A DNA stretch of 32,354 bases. Origin: Pontibacter sp. HSC-14F20. GTDB taxonomy: Bacteria > Bacteroidota > Bacteroidia > Cytophagales > Hymenobacteraceae. The position numbers and the translations under genes were made by a program. The notes below the pieces were generated by a model, which searched no databases, was not told where the DNA came from, and was given only the letters and a program-made list of their open reading frames with translations. The stretch spans positions 1 through 32,354 of the forward strand of contig NZ_JAHZTC010000031.1 in the NCBI RefSeq assembly GCF_019599265.1. Direction: 5' to 3'. Positions 23,885 to 31,646 of the stretch are shown in pieces; the stretch's first letter is position 1; every line of letters starts with the position of its first letter.

Positions 23885-24892
23885 ATGCGCTCTCCCGCTC
23901 GACTGCCGATTATAGACCTCCACTGCGACCTGCTGGTATACCTGTCGGATGTACCCAATTCGGCCATCAACAACGTTGCTGAGATCGGATGTTCTTTACC
24001 TGCCCTCACGCAGGGCAACGTACGGTTGCAGACGATGGCTATTTATTGCGCCACCGCGGCCGGGAGTACAAATTATGCTCACCTGCAGGCCGAAATATTC
24101 CGCAAGCTGGCCACAGACGAGCGCAGCTGCCTGACTGCAGTAACAGATATAGCATCGTTACAAAATGCCCTGAGTGGCAATGGCGATATCGGTATGATTG
24201 CTTCTATTGAGAACGCCTCTGGTTTTTGCGAAGAGGACGAACCGCTGGAAGATGGCTTCAAGAAACTGGAAAAGATCATTGAAGCGGTGGAGCGGCTTTT
24301 ATACATCAGTTTCACACACCACATGGGCAACCGCTTCGGGGGTGGCAACATGACGGACCGAGGCATTACACGCGACGGCAAAATGCTGCTCGACTACCTG
24401 CACGGCCGCCGCATCGCCGTGGACTTTTCGCATACCAGCGATGCCCTGGCCTACGACATCCTCGAGCACATCGACCGCGAGCGACTCGATATACCTGTTA
24501 TGGCCAGTCACTCTAACTTCCGGCCGGTCTGGGAGCACAACCGCAACCTGCCAGACGAGATCGCACAGGAGATCATTCACCGACAGGGACTGATCGGCAT
24601 GAATTTCTTGCGGGCTTTTGTGAACAATGAGCAGCCCGAGGCCTTGTTGCAGCACATTCTGTACGGTTTTGAGAAAGGGGCTGAAGACAGCATCTGCTTC
24701 GGAGCCGACTATTTTTATACCCTCGATTCGCCCGATCTGAGCCGTATCCCTTACTATTTTAAAGAACACGAGCACGCGGGTGCCAGCTATACCTACCTGC
24801 TGGAGCAGCTGCAGGAAAAGCTCCAGCAACCTCAGCTCGAGAAACTTGCATTTAGAAATGTACAGCGCTTTCTTGAGCGCATCTGGTCCTGA
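23885..24892 (+). CDS. Membrane dipeptidase, peptidase family M19
   Basis: 335-aa zinc dipeptidase of the renal dipeptidase type, a TIM-barrel enzyme of the amidohydrolase superfamily. Visible metal-ligand motifs are 'IDLHCDLL' (His-x-Asp, about residues 10-17), the bridging Glu in 'IASIENASGF', and the His residues in 'YISFTHHMGN', 'VDFSHTSD' and 'VMASHSNFRPV'. A late 'CFGADYFYT' matches the barrel-closing Asp. No signal peptide is apparent, so it is probably cytoplasmic. Its natural substrate could be dipeptides or related amides. It stands alone. Confidence 0.93.
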   Translation: MRSPARLPIIDLHCDLLVYLSDVPNSAINNVAEIGCSLPALTQGNVRLQTMAIYCATAAGSTNYAHLQAEIFRKLATDERSCLTAVTDIASLQNALSGNGDIGMIASIENASGFCEEDEPLEDGFKKLEKIIEAVERLLYISFTHHMGNRFGGGNMTDRGITRDGKMLLDYLHGRRIAVDFSHTSDALAYDILEHIDRERLDIPVMASHSNFRPVWEHNRNLPDEIAQEIIHRQGLIGMNFLRAFVNNEQPEALLQHILYGFEKGAEDSICFGADYFYTLDSPDLSRIPYYFKEHEHAGASYTYLLEQLQEKLQQPQLEKLAFRNVQRFLERIWS

Positions 24893-25070
24893 TTCAGGCT
24901 TTAATCCTATACCTTAAGTTAGCGCCCGCATCGTTTTTTTGCCTGAAATCTTGTGCTGAAAATAATATTTATTATATTTCATGTGGACTATATAGAAGCC
25001 TTTTAAACAAGCCTTTCTTTGTTATAACATACTTCTGTATTTCGGGTTTTTCACCTTATAAAAAGCCACT

Positions 25071-25256
25071 ATGAAATTCATCGGACTGTTTCTCCTTCTT
25101 GCCGGGCTGGTTTCGCTCGTTATAGGTCTCACAGGTGCTAACTTACTTGTATTGAACTGGGTTAACCAGTGGGGCGAGGGTATTGGATGGGCCATACGGG
25201 CAGGTATAACGGCGCTCGGTGGGGTATTGTACTATATTTACCGACACGAAGATTAA
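25071..25256 (+). CDS. Small membrane protein, 61 aa
   Basis: Two predicted membrane segments (about residues 3-24 and 38-56) joined by a short loop with Trp and Glu. The family is not recognised. The C-terminus 'YYIYRHED' is charged and probably cytoplasmic. Such very small bitopic or hairpin proteins are common, mostly uncharacterised, in Bacteroidota. A 178-base AT-rich leader precedes it. The hydrophobic pattern makes it more credible than its length alone. Confidence 0.6.
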   Translation: MKFIGLFLLLAGLVSLVIGLTGANLLVLNWVNQWGEGIGWAIRAGITALGGVLYYIYRHED

Positions 25257-25346
25257 GGCCATTCGCTTATTTTCTATATAGAAACTTTGCCATGTGCAAA
25301 CAAACTGCGTATACGCAAATAATGTACACTAAATGCCGAAACAGCC

Positions 25347-26015
25347 ATGGACTCTCCGCAGTACGCACCATACTATATTCAGATAAATGAGCTTTACATT
25401 GATACCGTCGTAATTGACGATACGGAGTTCATCACCTTGTGGTGTTTTACTGTGCTTGATGAGGAATACAAGTTCATATACCTGGGCTGCGACTTCACAC
25501 AGTTCAACCAAATTTTGATCGGCGCCGGCGACAAAGGCAAGGAGATTGCCCTGCACATGGCCAACGTACTCAACAGTGAGCACGACTCCCCTACCCTGGT
25601 GCCTATAAAAGAACAGTTTGATGACTACCTGGAGCTAACCGGTTTCGACCTGATTGTGTATGAGCCGCTGGCCGTGGATGATGAACTGGAAGATGAGTAC
25701 GATGACGACGATGACCTGCCGCTGGAACAACTCTTGGGCGGCGGAAGCAAGCGGTCGGATAATACCTCGCAGAAGTACCTGATCTACCAACTCGACAAGC
25801 TATACCCTTCCAAGATCTTCGAGCCTGAGCAGCTGCAGCGCGAAAGCATGACAGAACAGTTTGAGGATGACTCGCTGGAACTGGCGCAGCTCTACTACGA
25901 TTACCTCAATGCCTCCGAAAACGGCTACTCTGAATGCGAAGCCCGCCAGGTGGCAGGCCTGGAGAAAGATCTTTTCTTCCGGATGGCCCGCAAAGCCGCC
26001 GATCTCTGGAGCTAA
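25347..26015 (+). CDS. Hypothetical acidic protein, 222 aa
   Basis: Function not recognised. It has two apparent domains. The N-terminal domain (about 1-110) has beta-rich features ('YYIQINELYIDTVVIDDTEFITLWCFTVLDEEYKFIYLG'). The helical C-terminal domain (about 140-222) ends in 'LEKDLFFRMARKAADLWS'. They are joined by an extremely acidic linker (about residues 110-130, mostly Asp and Glu). No signal peptide or membrane segment is seen. The gene ends 17 bases before a convergent lipoprotein gene. Confidence 0.8.
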   Translation: MDSPQYAPYYIQINELYIDTVVIDDTEFITLWCFTVLDEEYKFIYLGCDFTQFNQILIGAGDKGKEIALHMANVLNSEHDSPTLVPIKEQFDDYLELTGFDLIVYEPLAVDDELEDEYDDDDDLPLEQLLGGGSKRSDNTSQKYLIYQLDKLYPSKIFEPEQLQRESMTEQFEDDSLELAQLYYDYLNASENGYSECEARQVAGLEKDLFFRMARKAADLWS

Positions 26016-26032
26016 TTCTAAACCTGCTATAC

Positions 26033-26593
26033 CTACCTGACACTGTCATCCTGCGCAGCTAATTGCAGGCGCGCCCGCAGTTGCAACTGCATCTCGTTTA
26101 CCCAGTTCCGGATTTCCTCTTCTTCTGCTTTTAACAGCATTTCGCTGTAATGATCCAACTGCGATTGCTGCGAGGTATATACATACTCCCTGTAGCGCTC
26201 ATCAAACGTAGTGCCAGTCAGTTTCTCAAATTCATCTACAGTTATTCTGTCAGCCGACCCCAGCGAATCGGGCATGCTGGTGTGCAGCCCCTCGGCTCTG
26301 GCAACCTGCCGCAATTGCTTCATGGCCTGGTTGTAAAAGGCCAGCATTTCGGTGCCAAGGGCTTTTACCTCTTCGGATTGAGCACGCTCCGAGGCCAACC
26401 GGGCCAGCTCAGTCTGCAGCATGGTGGTGCTGGCGGCATAGTCTATAAAGGCGGCACTGCGGCTCATTTCTTTTACAACCGGCGGCGCGGCAGTTTTGGA
26501 TTGTTCGGTTTTGGGGCTATCGCCGCAGGCAATCATGAGTAGAAAAATAAGCCCGAAGGCCAGGGTGAGTAATTTATCGGTGAGCATAAGCAA
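26033..26593 (-). CDS. DUF4142-type lipoprotein
   Basis: 186 aa. A lipoprotein signal ends in the lipobox 'LMIAC' with the lipidated Cys at about residue 23, followed by a Ser/Thr/Pro/Lys linker and a helical DUF4142-like domain ('FIDYAASTTMLQTELARLASERAQSEEVKALGTEMLAFYNQAMKQL'). The domain is a ferritin-like four-helix bundle of unknown function, found in exported proteins. The Met at residue 3 is an alternative start. Convergent with the acidic unknown gene. Confidence 0.85.
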   Translation of the reverse strand: MLMLTDKLLTLAFGLIFLLMIACGDSPKTEQSKTAAPPVVKEMSRSAAFIDYAASTTMLQTELARLASERAQSEEVKALGTEMLAFYNQAMKQLRQVARAEGLHTSMPDSLGSADRITVDEFEKLTGTTFDERYREYVYTSQQSQLDHYSEMLLKAEEEEIRNWVNEMQLQLRARLQLAAQDDSVR

Positions 26594-26690
26594 GGGTGCA
26601 CAGGGTGTCGTCTATAGCTATACCGTATACCTTGCCTCACAAGTTATGCCCTATACCTGAAAACACTTAAAAGTACAGCAATGCCTTGGT

Positions 26691-29006
26691 TTAAAACCTA
26701 TACGACTTCCGAACCAGTGTCAGGTTGCTTTCGCGGCCCTGCTCTGGTATGACATGGGCGGGCAGAGGTTTTTTTATCAGCTGCTGCGGCAGACCAATGC
26801 TCACATCATACAGGTATAGCTGCAGGCCACTGCTCTGTTTCAGGCGCACTTGTAGTTCCACTTCTTTTGAGTCCGGCAGTCCGTGTACCTTGGCAAAGTA
26901 TACCGGTCCTTGCGCTGTCTCCAGTGGGCCCAGCGTGAGCGCCTCGCCGTTGATAGTGGCTCCCAGCATACCGCCTTCTTCGGTGGGTTGCAGCACCAGG
27001 TCCAGGTGGGCGGCTCCTCGCGGTGACTGCAACCGGATGGTCAGTACCCGTTCGCCAGGGGCTATTGCTTCGTTCACCAGACTGGCGACAGGCACCTGCA
27101 CAGGTATAGGCGCAGCTTCGTTTTTCAGGTATTCCCGTGCGGCCATGGGGTAAATTTCAGTTAGGGCTTCGGTAGTTGGGTTGGGGAAGAACTGCTGGTT
27201 CCAGTCGTCGGTGCGCTTGTAGGCGGAGGCCCAGACGGCGACATCATCGTCGGCGTTAAGGTAGTAGCTCACGTGGCTGTGCAAAGGCTGAGCGGGGCTC
27301 GGTTTCTCTGCCTCAATGGCCCGGAACAGCTGTATACCTCCGGTAAAAAGCAAGAAGGCAGGCAGCAAAGGCAGCGTACGCCAACCAAAACTTCGCTCTA
27401 TGGTGATCAGCAAAGGTATAGCCAGCCCGGCAAGCAGGAGTAGTGTGGCTACCGTCGCGACAGGCATCTGCAGGGCAAACACCACAAAAAGGAAATTTAC
27501 CTGCGGCATCAGCATGAAAATGGCGGGTGCTATACCTACCAGCAATACCAGCGCATACGCCCAGGCAACCGGCTGCTGGTGCAGGTCTTTCAGGAAAAGC
27601 ACCAGTAAGGCCAGAAGGCAGAAAAGCAACGGAAACATGAACAGATAGGCCGCAGCAGGCACCAGCACCAAGGCCGCCACCATCAGGGCAAACCAGTGCA
27701 GGCAAACGCCCACGGCTAAGGCAAATACCGACATCCAACGCAGCAGCAACCAGCATAATAGCAGCATCAGTCCCAGAGCCAGCAGCAGATAGCCCATAAA
27801 GAAACGTACGGTGCCATATACCCCGTTGACGTCATGGCTGTAAGGCAGCATAGCTTTTATGAAGTTGGTGATCGGAAAAGTCAGCCCTGCCACAATCGCT
27901 ATTACCAGCAGAAAACCTAAAAAGCCGCCCAATAGTTGCCCTACCGAAAAAGCTTTCCTGCGAATACCCACTATAATACATGCCAACAGGAGCATCGTGG
28001 TCAGCGCTGCCCACAGCAGGTTCCAAACAGCAGGATACTGCACGAGCCAACTGCCTGCCGGGTTGAAGAAAATCTTGTCTTGCGACTTGGTATTGTCGAG
28101 CGATATATTGCCCAAGTGCCGTACCAGTGCCAGCATGTTGCTGCCGTGGTGCTGCAGGCTGTTGCGGTTCAGGTTTTCAGGCGAGTCGGTCATTTTATGG
28201 TAATGCACAAACCCATCGATGAAAGCCGAGTTCACGCCCGTATACCCGGCATCTCTGAACACAGTAAAATCGGTGTTGTTGGGCAGGTGGCGGTATACCT
28301 CGTACATCATGGAACTGGCAAATGGGTAGGGAGCCGCCTCGGCAAACTGCTCTACGACCCAGCCGTTTTCTGGACTTATCTCGAAGGTCATGCTCGGGCC
28401 GGCGTTGCCGCGCGCCTCTACGTTCACGACCACGCCTACTTCCTGCACCCAAGGGTGCTTCAGAAAAGCCTTAGCCCCGTACAAACCATACTCCTCGCCA
28501 TCCGTCATCAGGAAAATAACATCGTGCTGCAGCGGTTCGCCCACTTGCAGAGCACGAGCTGTCTCGAGCATGGCGGCTATACCTGCGCCATCGTCGCTGG
28601 CGCCGGTGGTGTTGGGCTGCGAGTCGTAGTGGGCCATCATCAGCACGGCTTTATCGCCCGGTTGGGTGCCTTTCAATCGACCCAGGAGGTTGTATACATA
28701 GCCCACATTGCTGGTTTCGCCTACAGGATTTACGACTACCTGTTCCTGCACCTGTGGCTGTAGTCCCAGCATCTCCATTTGATTGAGCAGATACTGTCGA
28801 ACTTCAGCATGGCCTGGCGTACCCATGGCGTGGGGCTGACTCGCTACCTCCCGCACATGTGCCATAGCCCGCTCCGCAGAGAATTCAGTGGCCCGTGCAT
28901 TAGCTGGTAGCGCCTCAGGTGGACTCATCAAGCTTACACTATACACACTCAAGCCCACAAGGGAAATCAACAAAAAGAGGGATATGAGATAAGGTCTTTT
29001 AGACAT
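26691..29006 (-). CDS. Membrane-anchored M28-family aminopeptidase
   Basis: 771 aa. One N-terminal membrane anchor (about 6-27) is followed by an M28 catalytic domain outside the membrane (about 40-300) and then eight or so membrane helices (about 330-560). A C-terminal beta-rich domain of about 200 residues ends the chain. Zinc-site motifs are visible: 'MMAHYDSQPNTTGASDDGAG' (His and Asp ligands), 'LMTDGEEYGLYGA' (catalytic Glu-Glu) and 'FVHYHKMTDSPENL' (last His). The order peptidase-membrane bundle-beta domain resembles eukaryotic ERMP1/Fxna-like endoplasmic reticulum aminopeptidases. The likely role is trimming peptides in the periplasm. Several AGGTATA/TATACCT heptamers lie inside the gene. 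Confidence 0.88.
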   Translation of the reverse strand: MSKRPYLISLFLLISLVGLSVYSVSLMSPPEALPANARATEFSAERAMAHVREVASQPHAMGTPGHAEVRQYLLNQMEMLGLQPQVQEQVVVNPVGETSNVGYVYNLLGRLKGTQPGDKAVLMMAHYDSQPNTTGASDDGAGIAAMLETARALQVGEPLQHDVIFLMTDGEEYGLYGAKAFLKHPWVQEVGVVVNVEARGNAGPSMTFEISPENGWVVEQFAEAAPYPFASSMMYEVYRHLPNNTDFTVFRDAGYTGVNSAFIDGFVHYHKMTDSPENLNRNSLQHHGSNMLALVRHLGNISLDNTKSQDKIFFNPAGSWLVQYPAVWNLLWAALTTMLLLACIIVGIRRKAFSVGQLLGGFLGFLLVIAIVAGLTFPITNFIKAMLPYSHDVNGVYGTVRFFMGYLLLALGLMLLLCWLLLRWMSVFALAVGVCLHWFALMVAALVLVPAAAYLFMFPLLFCLLALLVLFLKDLHQQPVAWAYALVLLVGIAPAIFMLMPQVNFLFVVFALQMPVATVATLLLLAGLAIPLLITIERSFGWRTLPLLPAFLLFTGGIQLFRAIEAEKPSPAQPLHSHVSYYLNADDDVAVWASAYKRTDDWNQQFFPNPTTEALTEIYPMAAREYLKNEAAPIPVQVPVASLVNEAIAPGERVLTIRLQSPRGAAHLDLVLQPTEEGGMLGATINGEALTLGPLETAQGPVYFAKVHGLPDSKEVELQVRLKQSSGLQLYLYDVSIGLPQQLIKKPLPAHVIPEQGRESNLTLVRKSYRF

Positions 29007-29186
29007 GGCTAGGTATAGGGTGGTTCTGTACGGTTAATATAGTAAATTCATATGTATGTCTTTTACTTTCTCTTGACTGCCAAGATGTTTTGTGTGAAGT
29101 AAAACTTATGCTTTTCACTCCACGTGCGCTGAACTTTGACTATACCGCTGCCGGAAGCTTTTGTGAAAACCAGTGACTTCAAAAAT

Positions 29187-29219
29187 AAAATCCCCGACAG
29201 GTTTACTGCCGGGGATTTT
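29187..29219 (-). terminator. Terminator downstream of terC (bidirectional)
   Basis: AAAATCCCCG.CAG (29187-29200) pairs with CTG.CGGGGATTTT (29206-29219) around a five-base loop with one A-C mismatch. T-rich tails lie on both sides. It starts 22 bases after the TerC stop codon. Confidence 0.85.
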
Positions 29220-29240
29220 GCAAAGGAATTATAAGCTGAT

Positions 29241-30023
29241 TTAGCGGGACGGATCGTCTTCGGGCAACAATACTTCGTTCTGACGCAGGTGCACCGGGTC
29301 GGTTTTCTTGCGCAGCTTCAGGTTGAGCATTTCCACCATCAGCGAGAAGAACATGGCGAAATAAATGTAGCCTTTCGGGATGTGCTGGTGCAGCGCCTCC
29401 ACAACCAGCATAAAGCCGATCAACAGCAGGAAGGAAAGCGCCAGCATCTTCACGGTCGGGTGCTTGTTCACAAAGTCGCTCACGTACTTGGCGAAAATCA
29501 GCATAATGCCCATCGCAATGATCACGGCAACAATCATCACAATAATTTCCTGCGCCAGACCAACAGCCGTCAGAATGGAGTCGAAAGAGAAGACGATGTC
29601 GATCAGGATGATCTGGATGAGCACTTTGCCTAGTGTGGCTGTACCTTGGCCAGCATTGTGACCTTCCACCTCACCCTCCAGTTTGTTGTGTATCTCGGTA
29701 ACCGACTTGGCCAGCAAGAACAGACCACCTGCAAAGAGAATAATGTCGCGCCACGACACCGGAAAATCCTCTTCCGTAAACGGCAAATTGATCGAGAAAA
29801 TCGGATTACTCGCGCTCACGATCCAGGCGATGAACATCAGCAGGATAATGCGGAAAACCAGTGCCAGCGTCAAGCCAATATTACGCCCCCTGGCCTGTTG
29901 CTCCTTCGGCAATCGGCTCACGATGATCGAGATGAACACAATGTTGTCGATGCCGAGCACAACCTCCATAAAGGTCAGGGTCAGCAGACTTATCCAGGTG
30001 TCCGGATTAGCGAATATTTCCAT
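29241..30023 (-). CDS. TerC-family integral membrane protein
   Basis: 260 aa with about seven membrane helices. Two TerC signatures with membrane-embedded Asp are visible: 'EVVLGIDNIVFISII' (about residues 20-34, Asp26) and 'LIDIVFSFDSILTAVG' (about 142-157). These acidic residues are thought to serve in metal-ion transport (manganese or calcium export) in the family. The name comes from tellurite resistance, but most members act in metal homeostasis or metalation of exported proteins. There are no other ter genes nearby, so tellurite resistance should not be assumed. Confidence 0.92.
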   Translation of the reverse strand: MEIFANPDTWISLLTLTFMEVVLGIDNIVFISIIVSRLPKEQQARGRNIGLTLALVFRIILLMFIAWIVSASNPIFSINLPFTEEDFPVSWRDIILFAGGLFLLAKSVTEIHNKLEGEVEGHNAGQGTATLGKVLIQIILIDIVFSFDSILTAVGLAQEIIVMIVAVIIAMGIMLIFAKYVSDFVNKHPTVKMLALSFLLLIGFMLVVEALHQHIPKGYIYFAMFFSLMVEMLNLKLRKKTDPVHLRQNEVLLPEDDPSR

Positions 30024-30033
30024 AAGGTGCGGG

Positions 30034-30107
30034 TTGAATTGTTAAATGGCTAAATTGTTAAATGGTTGCCGTCAGCTAAAAACAATTTAACCATTCAACC
30101 ATTACGA
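30034..30107. repeat. AT-rich AATTGTTAAATGG repeats between terC and yajQ-like gene
   Basis: GAATTGTTAAATGG and TAAATTGTTAAATGG follow each other (30036-30065), then an inverted version CAATTTAACCATTCAACC (about 30082-30099). The inverted copies could fold and end the transcript of the upstream YajQ gene. A similar array lies on the other side of that gene. Confidence 0.55.
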
Positions 30108-30599
30108 CTTCATGTTGACGTACTGAAGCGGCATACCAATTTCTTCGGCGTTTGTACGCAAAACAGCGATTATTTGCTGCAGATCGTCAATCTTTTTACC
30201 TGTCACCCGGATGGTTTCGTCCATGATGGCGGCCGACACCTTTACCTTGCTGTCTTTGATCAGCTTCATGATCTTTTTGGAAGTCTCCTTGTCGATGCCG
30301 GCTTTTACTTTGATGTCTTTCTTCACCATGGCACCGCTCTGGTAGGCTTCTTTAGAAAAGTCGAGGGCAGTGGCGTCAAGGCCCTGTTTCACCATTTTAC
30401 CGATGAGCACGTCCTCGGTGTGTTGCACGCGCATATCATTTTCCATGCTGATGTGCACTTCGTTGTTTTTCTTGTCGAACTCCAGCGAGCCTTTGGTGTC
30501 GCGGAAGTCGTAGCGGTTCATGATTTCCTTGCGGGCCACATTCACCGCATTGTCCATAATCTGCGGATCTACTTTGCTGATGATATCGAAAGATGCCAT
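30102..30599 (-). CDS. YajQ-family (cyclic di-GMP-binding-like) protein
   Basis: 165 aa, full length for the family, which binds nucleotides or nucleic acids and includes c-di-GMP-binding members. Typical segments are the start 'MASFDIISKVDPQIMDNAVNVARKEI', 'RYDFRDTKGSLEFD', 'GKMVKQGLDATALDF' and the C-terminal 'GKKIDDLQQIIAVLRT...MPLQYVNMK'. Two RNP-like halves are expected. It is cytosolic and probably monocistronic, with an exact -7 box 49 bases upstream. Whether this member binds c-di-GMP cannot be read from the sequence. Confidence 0.95.
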   Translation of the reverse strand: MASFDIISKVDPQIMDNAVNVARKEIMNRYDFRDTKGSLEFDKKNNEVHISMENDMRVQHTEDVLIGKMVKQGLDATALDFSKEAYQSGAMVKKDIKVKAGIDKETSKKIMKLIKDSKVKVSAAIMDETIRVTGKKIDDLQQIIAVLRTNAEEIGMPLQYVNMKS

Positions 30600-30647
30600 A
30601 GTTTTCGGGTTAGGTTAAATGATAAGATTTACACGGTTAATAAGCTG

Positions 30648-30655
30648 CAAAGTTA
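30648..30655 (-). promoter_or_regulatory. Bacteroidota -7 promoter box for the YajQ-family gene
   Basis: The minus strand reads TAACTTTG, an exact TAnnTTTG match, about 49 bases before the start codon at 30599. Confidence 0.6.
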
Positions 30656-30660
30656 TTTAT

Positions 30661-30740
30661 CTAATTGTTGATTGCTAATGGGTGAATTGCTAAATGGGTA
30701 AATTGTTGGTTGTTGGGGGTAATGGTTGATTGTAGAATGG
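30661..30740. repeat. AT-rich imperfect tandem array upstream of the YajQ-family gene
   Basis: Loose repeats of the type (T)AATTGnT(n)AATGG(n): CTAATTGTTGATTGCTAATGG, GTGAATTGCTAAATGG, GTAAATTGTTGGTTG, then GTAATGGTTGATTG. They are the same family as the array at 30034-30107, so the gene is bracketed by them. Confidence 0.5.
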
Positions 30741-30801
30741 TATTCATCCCAGCCTTGCCCTTTTATCGGTGGCCCCTACCCCCAAAACAGGGGAAGGAGC
30801 G

Positions 30802-31092
30802 GTGCACTATTAACATCCCCCTGCTCCCTTTCAAAAGGGGAGTTGCTGCTACTACCAATTCTCCAGGTATAGCTTCGTAGCACATACCACTGGCAGGTAT
30901 AGCAAGACACACTCGCACGCTGACAATGAAACAGCTCACTTCGCCAAGTGCACCAACCGACACTCCACTGTTGGGGGTGAAGGGGTCCCCCTGTAAAGAG
31001 CGTTCAGCGAGTGGGGGTAGGGGCCCTCCTCGATTTGGAGGGTCTTGACTTTTTTGCCTACTTTTTGTGTCAAGACAAAAAGTAGGGCCCGC
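30802..31092 (-). repeat. Dispersed repeat, copy B
   Basis: About 291 bp and the inverted counterpart of 20121-20382. The blocks in order on the minus strand are GCGGGC, ACTTTTTGTCTTG, CAAAAAAGTCAAGACCCT, TCGAGGAGGGCCCCTACCCCC-like, CAGCGTGCGAG, TCTTGCTATACCTGCCAGTG, GAAGCTATACCTG, TTGGTAGTAGC and GGGGGATGTTAAT.GTGCAC. A 13-bp inverted repeat (30771-30783 and 31013-31025, GGCCCCTACCCCC) encloses most of it. Confidence 0.75.
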
Positions 31093-31202
31093 CCGGCCAG
31101 GGCAAGCTATAAAACAACACAACCCGCTATACCTGTAACGGCTCTACCCATACCTACAACACCATATTTTACACTAAACTTGCATTCTAAAATCGCGACC
31201 AC

Positions 31203-31634
31203 ATGAAAGTCATAGAACCCGCTACACCCGAGCAATTCAAACAATACTACCAACTGCGTTACGATACCCTGCGCAAACCCTGGAACCAGCCCGAGGGCAG
31301 CGAACGTGCCGATGACGATAACCAAGCCATACACGCTATGCTCGTAGATGAAAACAATGAAGCTGTAGGCGTATGTCGTCTGCACCTGAACACACCGCAG
31401 GAAGGGCAGATCCGTTTTATGGGCGTGCGGGGTGACAAACAGGGTCTACGCCTCGGCGATCAGCTGATCAATTACCTCGAGGACCGTGCCCGACAGCTTG
31501 GGGCTACTACCATGACCCTGCAAGCCCGCGAAAACGCCGTAAACTTTTACCGCCGCAATGGGTATGAGGTAGTAGAAAAAACATACCTGTTGTTTGGCTC
31601 TATTCAGCATTACAAAATGGCCAGGCAACTCTAA
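31203..31634 (+). CDS. GNAT-family N-acetyltransferase
   Basis: 143 aa, a single GNAT domain that would transfer an acetyl group from acetyl-CoA to an amine. The acetyl-CoA-binding motif A is 'FMGVRGDKQGLRLGDQLINYLEDRARQLG' (about residues 72-100), followed by the motif B helix 'ENAVNFYRRNGYEV' (about 110-123). The N-terminus 'MKVIEPATPEQFKQYYQLRYDTLRKPW' is typical of the ElaA-like/YjcF-like group. Substrate unknown. The lipocalin gene starts 12 bases after its stop, so the two may be co-transcribed. Confidence 0.92.
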   Translation: MKVIEPATPEQFKQYYQLRYDTLRKPWNQPEGSERADDDNQAIHAMLVDENNEAVGVCRLHLNTPQEGQIRFMGVRGDKQGLRLGDQLINYLEDRARQLGATTMTLQARENAVNFYRRNGYEVVEKTYLLFGSIQHYKMARQL

Positions 31635-31646
31635 CACGTTGCAAGT

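Larger units (their letters stand above)
30600..31202. other. Non-coding, repeat-rich region between yajQ-like gene and GNAT gene
   Basis: 603 bases holding the yajQ promoter box (30648-30655), an AT-rich repeat array (30661-30740) and dispersed repeat copy B (30802-31092) with a 13-bp GC-rich inverted repeat around part of it. Beyond it is a short leader for the GNAT gene. The open frame at 30763-31122 follows the repeat and is not a credible gene. Confidence 0.6.

Noticed and set aside
27936..28763. 275-aa + strand open frame antisense to the M28 peptidase
   Set aside because: Covers the peptidase catalytic domain on the opposite strand and has no family features.
29241..30023. Tellurite resistance locus
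   Set aside because: Only a TerC-family gene is present, with no terA, terB, terD or terZ-like neighbours; a general metal-homeostasis role is more likely.
30066..30671. 201-aa + strand open frame across the YajQ-family gene
   Set aside because: Antisense to a confident gene and extending into AT-rich repeats on both sides.
30763..31122. 119-aa minus-strand open frame as a gene
   Set aside because: It follows dispersed repeat copy B. The matching frame in copy A is different at both ends, so it is better treated as repeat DNA, although the shared peptide segment is noted as a finding.
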